Assembly: GCA_016714045.1 (NCBI GenBank)
Contig: JADJNY010000007.1
Coordinates: forward strand, 124,001-188,000
Length of the DNA: 64,000 bases
From: Planctomycetota bacterium
GTDB taxonomy: Bacteria > Planctomycetota > UBA1135 > GCA-002686595
Reading direction: 5' to 3'
How positions within the stretch are numbered: the stretch's first letter is position 1; each line of letters starts with the position of its first letter. A program made the position numbers and the translations under genes. Positions 26,059 through 34,338 of this stretch are shown piece after piece. Under the pieces are notes generated by a model that did not search any database, was not told where the DNA came from, and worked only from the letters and a program-made list of their open reading frames with translations.

Positions 26059-26421
26059 ATGAGCAAGAAACTCTCGGCCAAGGAACTCGAGGACTACGAA
26101 CAGCGTCTCCGGGCCCTCCTGGCGGTGGTCACCGGCGACATCGACAAGCTCGAGCAGGAAGCGCTCGGCGAGAATGCGCTGCCCACGGAAGCGAGCCCGG
26201 ACGGAGGCTCCGACTACTTCCAGGAGTTCAGCCTCCAGCTCCTCGAGCGCGACGAGACGACGGTGCGCGAGATCATGTCCGCGCTCGACCGCATCAAGGC
26301 GGGCAGCTACGGCTCGTGCGAAGCGTGCGGCGATCCGATCTTGAAGGAGCGCCTAAAGCTCATGCCGCACGCGCGCAACTGCATCGAGTGCCAGCGCAAG
26401 GAAGAGGAAGGCCTGCTCTAG
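26059..26421 (+). CDS. DksA/TraR-family zinc-finger protein
   Basis: 120 residues. A helical coiled-coil N-terminal half (LSAKELEDYEQRLRALLAVV) precedes a C4 zinc finger, CEAC...CIEC (CEACGDPI, RNCIECQRK), the layout of DksA/TraR regulators that bind RNA polymerase through its secondary channel. The tip of the coiled coil (NALPTEASPDGGSDYFQEFS) lacks an obvious DxxDxA motif, so classical stringent-response activity is uncertain. It is 21 bases upstream of lspA; this pairing is common in many phyla. The longer upstream frame is non-coding. Confidence 0.88.
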   Translation: MSKKLSAKELEDYEQRLRALLAVVTGDIDKLEQEALGENALPTEASPDGGSDYFQEFSLQLLERDETTVREIMSALDRIKAGSYGSCEACGDPILKERLKLMPHARNCIECQRKEEEGLL

Positions 26422-26434
26422 GCCGTTTCGGCCT
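26420..26434 (+). other. small hairpin at the DksA/TraR stop codon
   Basis: AGGCCG/CGGCCT with a TTT loop overlaps the TAG stop and lies 8 bases before the lspA start. It could adjust the ratio of the two products; it is too short to be confident. Confidence 0.25.
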
Positions 26435-26442
26435 CCACGGGC

Positions 26443-27096
26443 ATGGAGACGTCGTCGGTGGTCACGCAGGGGACGACACCGGCGCTCGCGTCGGCCGCGG
26501 ACGCGCGCACGATCGCGACGCGCTTTGTCGCCGTCCTGGTGCTGGTCGCGCTCGACCTGTGGAGCAAGGCGGCGGTCTTCAAGTGGATGCAGCCGTTGGT
26601 CCGGGCCCACGAGCTCCCGTACGATCCGTGCGGCCACGAGCGGTACCCGATCGCGGGGGAGTGGTTCACGTTCATGCTCCAGCTGAACCCGGGCGCGGCC
26701 TTCGGTCAGCTCGACTCCGTCCCGTACCTGCTCGTGTTCGGGCGCATCGGCGCGGCGCTCTTCCTCGTGTGGCTCATCGCGCGCGCGAAGCTCGGCCGGC
26801 CCGTGTTCAACACGGCGCTCGTGCTCGTGCTCGCCGGTGCGCTCGGGAACCTGTACGACAACCTGGCGCGCGTCCGCGACCTCGACCTCGACGCGCGCTA
26901 CGCCGAGCGTCCGTTCGGTCCGGTGCGCGACTTCATCGACGTCTACTTCTCCGCGTGGGAATGGCACTTCCCGACCTTCAACGTCGCCGATTCGTGCATC
27001 ACCGTCGGCGCCGTCCTGATCTTCGCGTGCGCGTTCTTCGCGCCGAAGCCGGAGCCGAAGCCCGCGGCCGGTCCCGCCGAGGCGCCGCACGCCTGA
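26443..27096 (+). CDS. lspA: lipoprotein signal peptidase (signal peptidase II)
   Basis: Inner-membrane aspartic protease that removes signal peptides from prolipoproteins after lipidation. 217 residues, somewhat longer than the usual ~165 because of an N-terminal extension and a Pro/Glu/Lys-rich tail. Four hydrophobic segments are visible. Conserved blocks are LDLWSKAAVF, LNPGAAFGQL, the first catalytic Asp region GALGNLYDNLAR and the second WHFPTFNVADSCITVG. A loop insertion (LDLDARYAERPFGPV) precedes RDFIDVYF. It serves the several predicted lipoproteins in this window. Probably in an operon with the DksA/TraR gene. Confidence 0.93.
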   Translation: METSSVVTQGTTPALASAADARTIATRFVAVLVLVALDLWSKAAVFKWMQPLVRAHELPYDPCGHERYPIAGEWFTFMLQLNPGAAFGQLDSVPYLLVFGRIGAALFLVWLIARAKLGRPVFNTALVLVLAGALGNLYDNLARVRDLDLDARYAERPFGPVRDFIDVYFSAWEWHFPTFNVADSCITVGAVLIFACAFFAPKPEPKPAAGPAEAPHA

Positions 27097-27116
27097 TCCG
27101 CCGGCGCGCGCGGGCG

Positions 27117-27145
27117 TTGCCGCCGCCCTTGGGCTCCCTTAGAGT
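27117..27145 (+). promoter_or_regulatory. pyrD promoter, leaderless type
   Basis: TTGCCG (27117-27122), a 17-base spacer and TAGAGT (27140-27145), with the pyrD ATG at 27152 just 6 bases past the -10. Transcription would start at about the A of the ATG. Confidence 0.55.
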
Positions 27146-27151
27146 GCGGCC

Positions 27152-28171
27152 ATGTCGCGTCTTGCCGTGCGCCTCGCCGGGCTCGAGCTCCGGAACCCGC
27201 TCTTGTCGGCCTCCGGGACGTTCGGGCACGGGCTCGAGATGCAGCACATCGTTCCGTCCTCCGCCGTCGGCGGGCTCGTCAGCAAGACGGTGACGCGCAA
27301 GCCGCGGCCCGGCAATCCGCTGCCGCGCATCAAGGAGACCGAGGCCGGCTTCCTGAACTCGATCGGCCTCGAGAACCGCGGCGTCGACGCGTACGTGCGC
27401 GACGTGTTGCCCGCGATGCACGGCGCGGACACGATCGTCGTCACGAACCTCGGCGGCGAGAAGGTCGAGGACTTCGTCGAGCTCGCGCGCCGACTCGATG
27501 GGCAGGCTGCGATCGACGCGTTCGAGGTCAACCTCTCCTGTCCCAACGTGCAGGAAGGCAAGCTCCCGTTCGCGACGGACCCGTCGATGGCGGCGCGCGT
27601 GATCCGCGAAGTGCGCGCCGCGACGACGAAGCCGATCTTCGCGAAGCTCTCGCCCAACGTGTCGCGCATCGCGGACCTCGCGATCGCCGTCGAGTCCGCG
27701 GGCGCCGACGGGATCACCGCGGTGAACACCGTGCTCGGCATGCAGGTCGACTGGCGCACGCGGCGTCCGGGGCTGTTCACGAACCAGGGCGGCTACTCCG
27801 GCACCGCGATCAAGCCGATCGCGCTGCGCTGCGCGTGGGAGTGCGCGCGTTCGGTGAAGATCCCCGTGATCGGCTGCGGCGGCGTGATGTGCGCCGAGGA
27901 CGCGCTCGAGTTCCTCGTCGTCGGATGCCGCGCCGTGCAGGTCGGCACCGCGTCGTTCGGCGATCCGGGGCTGCTCGGCCGCATGGCGCAGGAGATGGAC
28001 GCGCTGCTCGATCAAGCCGGTGTCGCGTCCGTGACGGAGCTCGTCGGCACGCTTCGTCCCTGGGATCCGCCGCCGCCGCGCGCCGAGCGCAGCGCGACCG
28101 CGAGCACGAGCACGAGCACGAGCACGTGCTCGGCGAGCGTCCATCCCGCAGCGCGCGGCGCGCAGCCGTGA
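27152..28171 (+). CDS. pyrD: dihydroorotate dehydrogenase (class 1B catalytic subunit)
   Basis: Flavoenzyme of pyrimidine synthesis that oxidises dihydroorotate to orotate. 339 residues; TIM-barrel blocks include NPLLSASGTFGHG, SKTVTRKPRPGNPLPRI, NSIGLENRGVDAY, the active-site Cys in FEVNLSCPNV and the FMN-binding VIGCGGVMCAEDALEF and AVQVGTASF. Cys as base and the general pattern fit class 1B, which normally pairs with PyrK; no pyrK is in the window. The last ~35 residues (after LRPWDPPPP) are a low-complexity tail with a Ser-Thr run from a 6-bp repeat at about 28098-28125. No SD is visible, in agreement with the leaderless promoter. Confidence 0.93.
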   Translation: MSRLAVRLAGLELRNPLLSASGTFGHGLEMQHIVPSSAVGGLVSKTVTRKPRPGNPLPRIKETEAGFLNSIGLENRGVDAYVRDVLPAMHGADTIVVTNLGGEKVEDFVELARRLDGQAAIDAFEVNLSCPNVQEGKLPFATDPSMAARVIREVRAATTKPIFAKLSPNVSRIADLAIAVESAGADGITAVNTVLGMQVDWRTRRPGLFTNQGGYSGTAIKPIALRCAWECARSVKIPVIGCGGVMCAEDALEFLVVGCRAVQVGTASFGDPGLLGRMAQEMDALLDQAGVASVTELVGTLRPWDPPPPRAERSATASTSTSTSTCSASVHPAARGAQP

Positions 28172-28208
28172 CGCGCTCGAGCGCAGAGCGGAAGGCGGAC
28201 ACGCGACG

Positions 28209-29051
28209 ATGCGACTCGAGGAGCTGACCCCCGCGCACGTTCGCCGCGCCGTCGCGCTCTACCTCGAGCTCGCCTGGCCGGGCTCCGCGTTCCCGCGACC
28301 GCGCATCACCGTCAAGGACCTCGAGGGCGCGCGCACGCTCGACGAGCTCTTCACGCGCTTCGAGCGGCCGCGCCACGCCGAAGGGCTCTCGTCGCGGCGC
28401 TACACGCTGCGCCTCGGCAACGCGCGCTACCCGTTCATGAAGTTCGTCGTGCAGGAGTACCTCGTTCAAGGCGAGTTCTTCTTCTCCGTCGACACGCACG
28501 ACGAGCTCGACGTCCGCTCCGACAACCCCGACTACGACGCGTGGCAGGAGCTGCGCCGCCACAATGCGCGGCTGAAGCACGCGATCGAGGACTCGTGGGC
28601 GCACGAGCACCTCCCGACGCACGTCGATCTGCGCCAGCTCGCAGAGGGCCTCGCGCGCGTCGAGCGGGAAGCGCGCAAGAAGGCGCGGCTGCTCGTCGTC
28701 GACGACGAGACCGAGGTCTGCCGCGGCCTCGGGGCCTTGCTCGAGGGACGCGGGTACGAGGTCGAGCTCGCGTACGACGGCCGGCAGGTGCTCGACCGGC
28801 TCGCGATGGAGCCGCTGCCCGACCTCGTGCTGCTCGACTACTCCATGCCCGAGCTCGACGGCGAGCAGGTGCTCGCCGCGATCCGGGCCGACCCGCGGCT
28901 CGCGCGGCTGCCCGTCCTGCTCGCGACGGCCTCGTCGATCCAGCTCGAGCAGATGCAGCGCGCGTCGGGCTTCCTGCGCAAGCCGTACGCGCGCGAGGTG
29001 CTCTTCGCGATGCTGGCGCAGCTGCTCGAAGAGCGGCCGCGCCCGGCGTGA
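28209..29051 (+). CDS. response regulator receiver protein with a novel N-terminal domain
   Basis: 280 residues. The C-terminal ~120 residues are a CheY-like receiver: the acidic pair in LLVVDDETEV, the phosphoacceptor Asp in LVLLDYSMPELDG, the Thr/Ser in LLATASS and the Lys in FLRKPY. The N-terminal ~155 residues (LTPAHVRRAVALYLELAWPG, LGNARYPFMKFVVQEYLVQG) do not match an output domain I recognise; related small proteins of unknown function occur in Planctomycetota. There is no DNA-binding domain, so output may be through protein contact. It is 37 bases downstream of pyrD. No sensor kinase is nearby. Confidence 0.8.
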   Translation: MRLEELTPAHVRRAVALYLELAWPGSAFPRPRITVKDLEGARTLDELFTRFERPRHAEGLSSRRYTLRLGNARYPFMKFVVQEYLVQGEFFFSVDTHDELDVRSDNPDYDAWQELRRHNARLKHAIEDSWAHEHLPTHVDLRQLAEGLARVEREARKKARLLVVDDETEVCRGLGALLEGRGYEVELAYDGRQVLDRLAMEPLPDLVLLDYSMPELDGEQVLAAIRADPRLARLPVLLATASSIQLEQMQRASGFLRKPYAREVLFAMLAQLLEERPRPA

Positions 29052-29241
29052 CGGGGCCGGAAGGCGTTTCCGAGGGCCTGGCGGGGCCGAGATCTTTCGC
29101 CCGGGCCCTTTTCCCTCCTTGCCCGGCAACCTCTAATAGACGCCCCTGAAACCGCCCGATGGGGGAACCCGCCCCGACGGCCGCTCCGCCTTCCGCGAAG
29201 CGCGCCCGCGATCGGGCGATCAGGCGAGGACGAAGGCCACG

Positions 29242-32200
29242 ATGGATTGGGAAGCATTCCAGGACCGGTTCAAGAAGCTCGGCGAGGACGCCGGCGACTT
29301 CCTCAAGGGCCTCTTCGGCGCGCGCAACGAGCGCGTCGTCAAGCAGCTCGAGCCGATCATCCGCCAGATCAACGAGCTCGAGGCGTGGGCGAAGAGCCTC
29401 TCCGCCGAGCAGTTCCACGAGCAGACCAACAAGTGGAAGAAGGAGATCCAGGCGGGAGAGCGAACCCTGGACGACGTGCTCCCGCACGCCTTCGCGCTCG
29501 TCCGCGAGGCCTCGGTGCGCACGCTCGGCCTGCGCCACTTCGACGTGCAGCTCGTCGGCGGCATGATCCTGCACAAGGGCGCCATCGCCGAGATGATGAC
29601 GGGTGAGGGCAAGACGCTCGTCGCGACGCTGCCGCTCTACCTGAACTGCCTCCAAGGGAAGCCCGTCTACCTCGTCACGGTCAACGACTACCTCGCCCGG
29701 CGCGACGCGGCGTGGATGGGACCGATCTACGACTACCTCGGCGTCGCCGTCGCGGCGATCCAGAGCGACATGACGCCGTGGGAGCGCCTGCCCGTCTACT
29801 CGTGCGACATCGTCTACGGGACGAACAGCGAGTTCGGGTTCGACTACCTGCGCGACAACATGAAGAACCGGGTCGAGGACCAGGTTCAGCGCGTCCTCCA
29901 CTACGCGATCGTCGACGAAGTCGACTTGATCCTGATCGACGAGGCGCGCACGCCGCTGATCATCGCCGGTCCCGCGTCGGACACGAGCGACAAGTACCGC
30001 GCGGCGGACATGGTGGCGAAGAAGCTCGTCCGCGAAGTCCACTTCGAGGTCAAGGAGAAGGAGCGCACCGCGAACCTGCTCGAGGCCGGCATCGAGGAGG
30101 CGGAGAAGATCCTCGGCATCCCGAGCTTCTACCAGCCGCCGCACGAGGACTGGCCGCACTTCATCGAGAACGCGCTGCGCGCGAACTACCTCTACACGCG
30201 CGACAAGGAGTACGTCGTCGACGGCGACGAGGTCGTGATCGTGGACGAGTTCACCGGCCGCAAGATGCAGGGCCGGCGCTGGTCGGACGGCCTGCACCAG
30301 GCCGTCGAGACGCGCGAAGGGCTCAAGCCGCGCGAGGAGAACCAGACCCTCGCGACGATCACGTATCAGAACTACTTCCGCATGTTCAAGAAGCTCGCGG
30401 GCATGACGGGCACGGCCGTCACCGAAGCGGGCGAGTTCTTGAAGATCTACAAACTCGACGTGCTCACGGTGCCGACCAACCTGCCGATCGCGCGCCTCGA
30501 CGCGAACGACATCGTCTATCGCACCGAGCCCGAGAAGTGGAAGGCGATCGTGGCCGAGATCAAGCGCGTGCACGAGAAGGGGCAGCCCGTGCTCGTCGGC
30601 ACGACGTCGATCGAGAAGAGCGAGACGCTCTCGAAGCTGCTCACCGAAAAGGGCATCCCGCACGAGGTGCTCAACGCGAAGAACCACGAGCGCGAGGCCA
30701 ACATCATCGCGCGCGCGGGCGAGCGGGGCGCCGTGACCGTCGCAACGAACATGGCGGGCCGCGGCACCGACATCAAGCTCGGTGGCAACTTCGAGCACCG
30801 TCTCGCGGCGGCGCTGGAAGAGAAGGGCCTCGTGCAGGGCGACATGGAGCAAGCGGCCGAGATCGAGAAGGTCCGCGCCGCGGTGCGCGCAAAGTGCGAC
30901 GCCGACGAATCCGTCGTGCAGGGGCTCGGCGGCCTGTATGTCCTGGGCACCGAGCGCCACGAGGCGCGCCGCATCGACAACCAGCTCCGCGGCCGCTCCG
31001 GCCGGCAGGGCAACGCGGGCGAGTCGCGCTTCTACCTCTCGCTCCAGGACGACCTGATGCGCCGCTTCTACAAGGAGTGGCTCACGAACGCGATGAAGCG
31101 CCTCGGCATGGAGGAGGGCGTTCCGATCGAGGCCGGCATGGTCACGCGCGCCATCGCGCGCGCTCAGAAGAAGGTTGAGGACTACCACTTCGAGATCCGC
31201 AAGAACCTCCTCGAGTACGACGAGGTCATGGACACGCAGCGCAAGGAGATCTACACCGCGCGCCAGCAGGTCCTCGAGAACCGCGGGCTCAAGGAGATGG
31301 TCGTCACGATGCTCACGAGCGCCGTGGGCCGCGCCGCGACGAAGACGTTCTTCGAGGACGCCGAGGGACTGAAGGGCTGGTTCCAGCGCATGTTCGGGAT
31401 CGAGCTCGAGACGCAGCTCGCGTTCGACTCGACGCGCAAGGGCGGCAACGCCGACGAGCTCGTGCGCAAGGTGCTCGCGCGCTACGACGAGCGCGAGAAG
31501 GAGCTCGGCTCGGACGGCATCCGTCAGATCGAGCGCTACCTCCTGCTCAACACGATCGACACGCGCTGGAAGGACCACCTCCGCGCGATCGACGCCTTGC
31601 GCCAGGGCATCGGCCTCCGCGGCTACGCGCAGGTCGATCCGAAGAATGAGTACAAGCGCGAGGGCTTCCTCCTGTTCGAGAAGCTCAAGACCGCGATCGA
31701 GGAAGAGGTCGGCGGTCTGATCCTGCGCATCGAGATCCGCCGCGAACCGCCGCCTTCCGCGCGGCCTGCGCCCGCGCCGGCGCAAGCGGCCGCGCCGCTG
31801 CCGCCCGTCGCGGGTTCGCTCGGCGGGCTCCTGCGTCCGCCGCCCGCCGCGGCGCCCGCGCGTCCGCCCGCCTCGACGGCGACCAGCGCGCCGGCCGCCG
31901 CGCCCAGCGCGGCCCCGGCCGCGGCGAGCGCGACCGCTCCGACCGAGAGCCCGGCGTCCGCGCCCGCGAGCTCGGCTCCGACCCCGGCTGCGCCGAGCGC
32001 GCCCCCGGCGGCCAAGGAGCCGGCTCCGAGCGCGACCCCCGCGGCCGCGCCGTCGGCGCCGGCCGGCGGTCCCCCGCGTCCGCCCGCGCGGCGGGTCGCG
32101 ATGCAGCCCGCGATCCCCGCGACGCACGCGTTCGACCTCCACCGGCGCCAACAGGCGCAGCAGGCGCAACGCCAGCAGGCCGAGGCCGCGCGCGCCGCGG

Positions 32201-32352
32201 CCGCCGGCGAACCCCGCGCGGCGCAGGACAAGCCCGCGCCCGAGAGCCCCAAGTCCGGCGAGGCCGAGGGCGAAACCGGACCCGGTCGCAACGATCCCTG
32301 CCCGTGCGGAAGCGGGCAGAAGTACAAGAAGTGCCACGGCAAGGACAGCTGA
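29242..32352 (+). CDS. secA: preprotein translocase ATPase subunit SecA
   Basis: Motor ATPase that drives proteins through SecYEG. 1036 residues, longer than the usual ~900. NBD1 has MTGEGKTLVATLPLYLN (Walker A, about 118) and the Walker B stretch DEVDLILIDEARTPLI; the preprotein cross-linking domain and NBD2 (TNMAGRGTDIKLGG, RGRSGRQGNAG) follow. Residues about 835-1015 are an exceptional Ala/Pro/Ser-rich linker. The protein ends with the SEC-C zinc motif CPCGSGQKYKKCHG, which binds SecB or the ribosome. Upstream at about 29132 the sequence CTCTAATAGAC could be a -10. Exported proteins are abundant in this window. Confidence 0.96.
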   Translation: MDWEAFQDRFKKLGEDAGDFLKGLFGARNERVVKQLEPIIRQINELEAWAKSLSAEQFHEQTNKWKKEIQAGERTLDDVLPHAFALVREASVRTLGLRHFDVQLVGGMILHKGAIAEMMTGEGKTLVATLPLYLNCLQGKPVYLVTVNDYLARRDAAWMGPIYDYLGVAVAAIQSDMTPWERLPVYSCDIVYGTNSEFGFDYLRDNMKNRVEDQVQRVLHYAIVDEVDLILIDEARTPLIIAGPASDTSDKYRAADMVAKKLVREVHFEVKEKERTANLLEAGIEEAEKILGIPSFYQPPHEDWPHFIENALRANYLYTRDKEYVVDGDEVVIVDEFTGRKMQGRRWSDGLHQAVETREGLKPREENQTLATITYQNYFRMFKKLAGMTGTAVTEAGEFLKIYKLDVLTVPTNLPIARLDANDIVYRTEPEKWKAIVAEIKRVHEKGQPVLVGTTSIEKSETLSKLLTEKGIPHEVLNAKNHEREANIIARAGERGAVTVATNMAGRGTDIKLGGNFEHRLAAALEEKGLVQGDMEQAAEIEKVRAAVRAKCDADESVVQGLGGLYVLGTERHEARRIDNQLRGRSGRQGNAGESRFYLSLQDDLMRRFYKEWLTNAMKRLGMEEGVPIEAGMVTRAIARAQKKVEDYHFEIRKNLLEYDEVMDTQRKEIYTARQQVLENRGLKEMVVTMLTSAVGRAATKTFFEDAEGLKGWFQRMFGIELETQLAFDSTRKGGNADELVRKVLARYDEREKELGSDGIRQIERYLLLNTIDTRWKDHLRAIDALRQGIGLRGYAQVDPKNEYKREGFLLFEKLKTAIEEEVGGLILRIEIRREPPPSARPAPAPAQAAAPLPPVAGSLGGLLRPPPAAAPARPPASTATSAPAAAPSAAPAAASATAPTESPASAPASSAPTPAAPSAPPAAKEPAPSATPAAAPSAPAGGPPRPPARRVAMQPAIPATHAFDLHRRQQAQQAQRQQAEAARAAAAGEPRAAQDKPAPESPKSGEAEGETGPGRNDPCPCGSGQKYKKCHGKDS

Positions 32353-32368
32353 CCCGCACCGACGCGCC

Positions 32369-33808
32369 GTGCCCGCGCGCGCGTCGCGCGGGCCGTGCTC
32401 CGGAGTCCGAAACCCCACGACCTTGGCCGAGGCCACACGAGCTCCCTCGACTCCGGACGCGCCGCGGCGCGCGGCGCCGGCGCCGATCCTCGCGGAGCCG
32501 AACCCCGGGCCCGCCCGCTTCCTGCTCCACGCGGCGTACGACCTCGCGTGGGTGATCGGCATCGTCGGCGCCGCGCCGTGGTGGATCACGCAGTGCCTGC
32601 GTTCGCCGACGTTCCGCGCGATGGCGAAGGCGCGGCTCGTGTTCGTGCCGCTGCCGCGCCCCGAGCCCGCGCGCCGTCGCGTGCTCGTGCACGGCGTCTC
32701 CGTGGGGGAGGTGAAGGGCGCGCAAGCGCTCGTGCGCGCTCTGCGCTCCGCCGCGCCGGACATCGAGGTCGTGATCAGCACGACGACGGAGACGGGCCTC
32801 GCGGTCGCGCGCAAGACGTACCCGGACCTCCAGGTCGTGCGGTTCCCGCTCGATCCATCGTGGGTCGTGCGGCGCTTCCTGCGGCGGCTCGCGCCGGTCG
32901 GCGTCGTGCTCGTCGAACTCGAGATCTGGCCCAACTTCCTGCGGCAATCGAACCGGCTCGGGATCCCGCTCGCGGTGGTCAACGGGCGCATCACGGACCG
33001 CAGCTACGGTCGCTACCGGCACTTCAAGAACCTGCTGCCGCAGTTCAACCGCCTGACGCTCTTCTGCGTGCAGGACGAGGACTACGCGCGCCGCTTCCGC
33101 GAGCTCTCCGCGGATCCCGAGCGCATCCTGATCACCGGCAACATCAAGGTCGACGGGCTGCGCACCGGGCGCGTCGATGCCGCCCCCGAGCTCGTGCGTC
33201 TCCTCGCGGGCCGGCCCGGGCAGCCGTTCGTCGTCGCCGGCAGCACCCACGAGCCGGAGGAGCGCTGGATCGTCGAGGCCGTGCGCGCGGCGGCCCCCGA
33301 CGCGCGCCTCGTGATCGTGCCGCGCCATCCCGAGCGCGCGAAGGAGCTCGTCCGCACGCTGGCCGAACTCGGCCCTGCGCCGCAGCTCCTCACCGCGTTG
33401 CGCGCGGGCGAAGCGCCGGACCCCTCGCGGCCTGCGCTCGTCGACACGATCGGCGAGCTCGAGCAGGTCTATGCGCTCGCGGACCTCGTGTTCATCGGCG
33501 GTAGCCTGATCCCGCACGGCGGACAGAACATGCTCGAGCCCGCGGCCCAAGGTCGCCCCGTCGTCTTCGGTCCGCACGTCCACAACTTCGTGCAGGAGGT
33601 CGCGCTGCTCGAGCGCGCCGGAGCGTGCGTGCGCCTCGCCGGGCGCGAGGAGCTCGCACCCGCGCTCGCGCGACTGCTCGCCGCGCCCGAGGAGCGCGCG
33701 CGCATGGCGCAGGCCGGGATCGCGGCGGTCGAAGCGCAGAAGGGCGCGACGGCGCTGACCCTCGCCGCCTTGCTCGAGCGTTGCCTTCCGCCCGCCGCGC
33801 GCCGCTAG
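32369..33808 (+). CDS. waaA: 3-deoxy-D-manno-octulosonic acid transferase
   Basis: Inner-membrane-associated GT-B glycosyltransferase that adds Kdo to lipid A. The N-terminal segment has a hydrophobic anchor (AYDLAWVIGIVGAAPWWI) and the conserved HGVSVGEVKGAQALVRAL with its catalytic-region Glu. After VVISTTTETG come VELEIWPNFL, ILITGNIKVDG, VVAGSTHEPEE and the acceptor/donor block FIGGSLIPHGGQNMLEPAAQG. The open frame starts at a GTG (32369), 16 bases after secA, but a strong hairpin covers that codon region, so a TTG at 32423 is a possible true start. Its presence argues for an LPS-type outer membrane. Confidence 0.92.
   Translation: MPARASRGPCSGVRNPTTLAEATRAPSTPDAPRRAAPAPILAEPNPGPARFLLHAAYDLAWVIGIVGAAPWWITQCLRSPTFRAMAKARLVFVPLPRPEPARRRVLVHGVSVGEVKGAQALVRALRSAAPDIEVVISTTTETGLAVARKTYPDLQVVRFPLDPSWVVRRFLRRLAPVGVVLVELEIWPNFLRQSNRLGIPLAVVNGRITDRSYGRYRHFKNLLPQFNRLTLFCVQDEDYARRFRELSADPERILITGNIKVDGLRTGRVDAAPELVRLLAGRPGQPFVVAGSTHEPEERWIVEAVRAAAPDARLVIVPRHPERAKELVRTLAELGPAPQLLTALRAGEAPDPSRPALVDTIGELEQVYALADLVFIGGSLIPHGGQNMLEPAAQGRPVVFGPHVHNFVQEVALLERAGACVRLAGREELAPALARLLAAPEERARMAQAGIAAVEAQKGATALTLAALLERCLPPAARR
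32371..32393 (+). terminator. hairpin after secA
   Basis: A 9-bp stem GCCCGCGCG/CGCGCGGGC with a CGCGT loop, 18 bases after the secA stop. There is no T-run. It may end part of the secA transcripts or block the GTG start of the Kdo transferase gene. Confidence 0.4.
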
Positions 33809-33894
33809 GTCCCGTCGCTCCGCCCACGCGCACGCCGGCGCTCCCCGCGGCCCGCGGACGCGCCCGGATCCGCGCCCCCCCGCGGCGGGCTTCC

Positions 33895-33942
33895 GGCGCT
33901 CGACTGGGCGCTCGACTGGGCGCTCAGTCCGGCGCCCGGTCC
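33895..33942. repeat. four 12-bp tandem units upstream of metK
   Basis: GGCGCTCGACTG occurs twice exactly (33895-33918) and is followed by two degenerate units, GGCGCTCAGTCC and GGCGCCCGGTCC. It lies in a 530-bp gap with no credible reading frame. Confidence 0.6.
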
Positions 33943-34178
33943 GGCGCATCCGCGTGCCGCGTGTCGTTCCGGGCCGATCCAGCGGCTTGGGCGGGCAAGG
34001 GGGCGGCGCGGTGGAGCACCCGCTCCATCCCGTCGCGTCCCCTCCGTCGCGTGGCGCCACCTCTCGCGCCCCGAACGGCGCCGCGGCGCGCGCAACCACC
34101 TCTCGAAGCCCGCGCATTCCCCACGGCCCACCCGGGATTCCGCCCGCGCGCGTGATGCCCTCGCGGCCCCGACTCTGG
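33943..34178. other. remainder of the 530-bp gap before metK
   Basis: No gene supported. It reads open in several frames only because of its high G+C. Nothing else recognised apart from the metK promoter region that begins at 34179. Confidence 0.35.
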
Positions 34179-34338
34179 TACGCTGAGCGTTCGTCCCCGA
34201 TCCGCCCTCCGGTCCCGAACCGAGGGCGCCGATCAGGACCTCCTCGCGGACCTCCACGGCCGCGGACGGGCTCCCCCGAGCCCGACGCCCGAGGAGCGCG
34301 TCCCACCGCACCCCACGACCCGCGCCGCGCGCAAGCCC
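34179..34338 (+). promoter_or_regulatory. -10 box and structured leader of metK
   Basis: TACGCT (34179-34184) is a plausible -10. The ~150-base leader that follows contains a bulged 10-bp hairpin at 34203-34228 (CGCCCT/AGGGCG plus CGGT/ACCG) and a 6-bp hairpin CGGGCT/AGCCCG at 34267-34284. A long structured leader on metK raises the idea of SAM- or methionine-responsive control, but I could not match any known SAM riboswitch class. Confidence 0.35.

Noticed and set aside
28095..28130. Hexanucleotide repeat at the pyrD 3' end as a regulatory element
   Set aside because: It encodes a Ser-Thr tail in frame; simple slippage in a low-complexity C-terminus is sufficient.
28435..32994. Minus-strand open frame of 1519 codons opposite secA
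   Set aside because: Antisense shadow of secA; composition only, no motif.
33809..34338. A known SAM riboswitch upstream of metK
   Set aside because: Hairpins are present, but no consensus of SAM-I, SAM-II, SAM-IV or SAH classes could be matched by eye; reported only as a structured leader.
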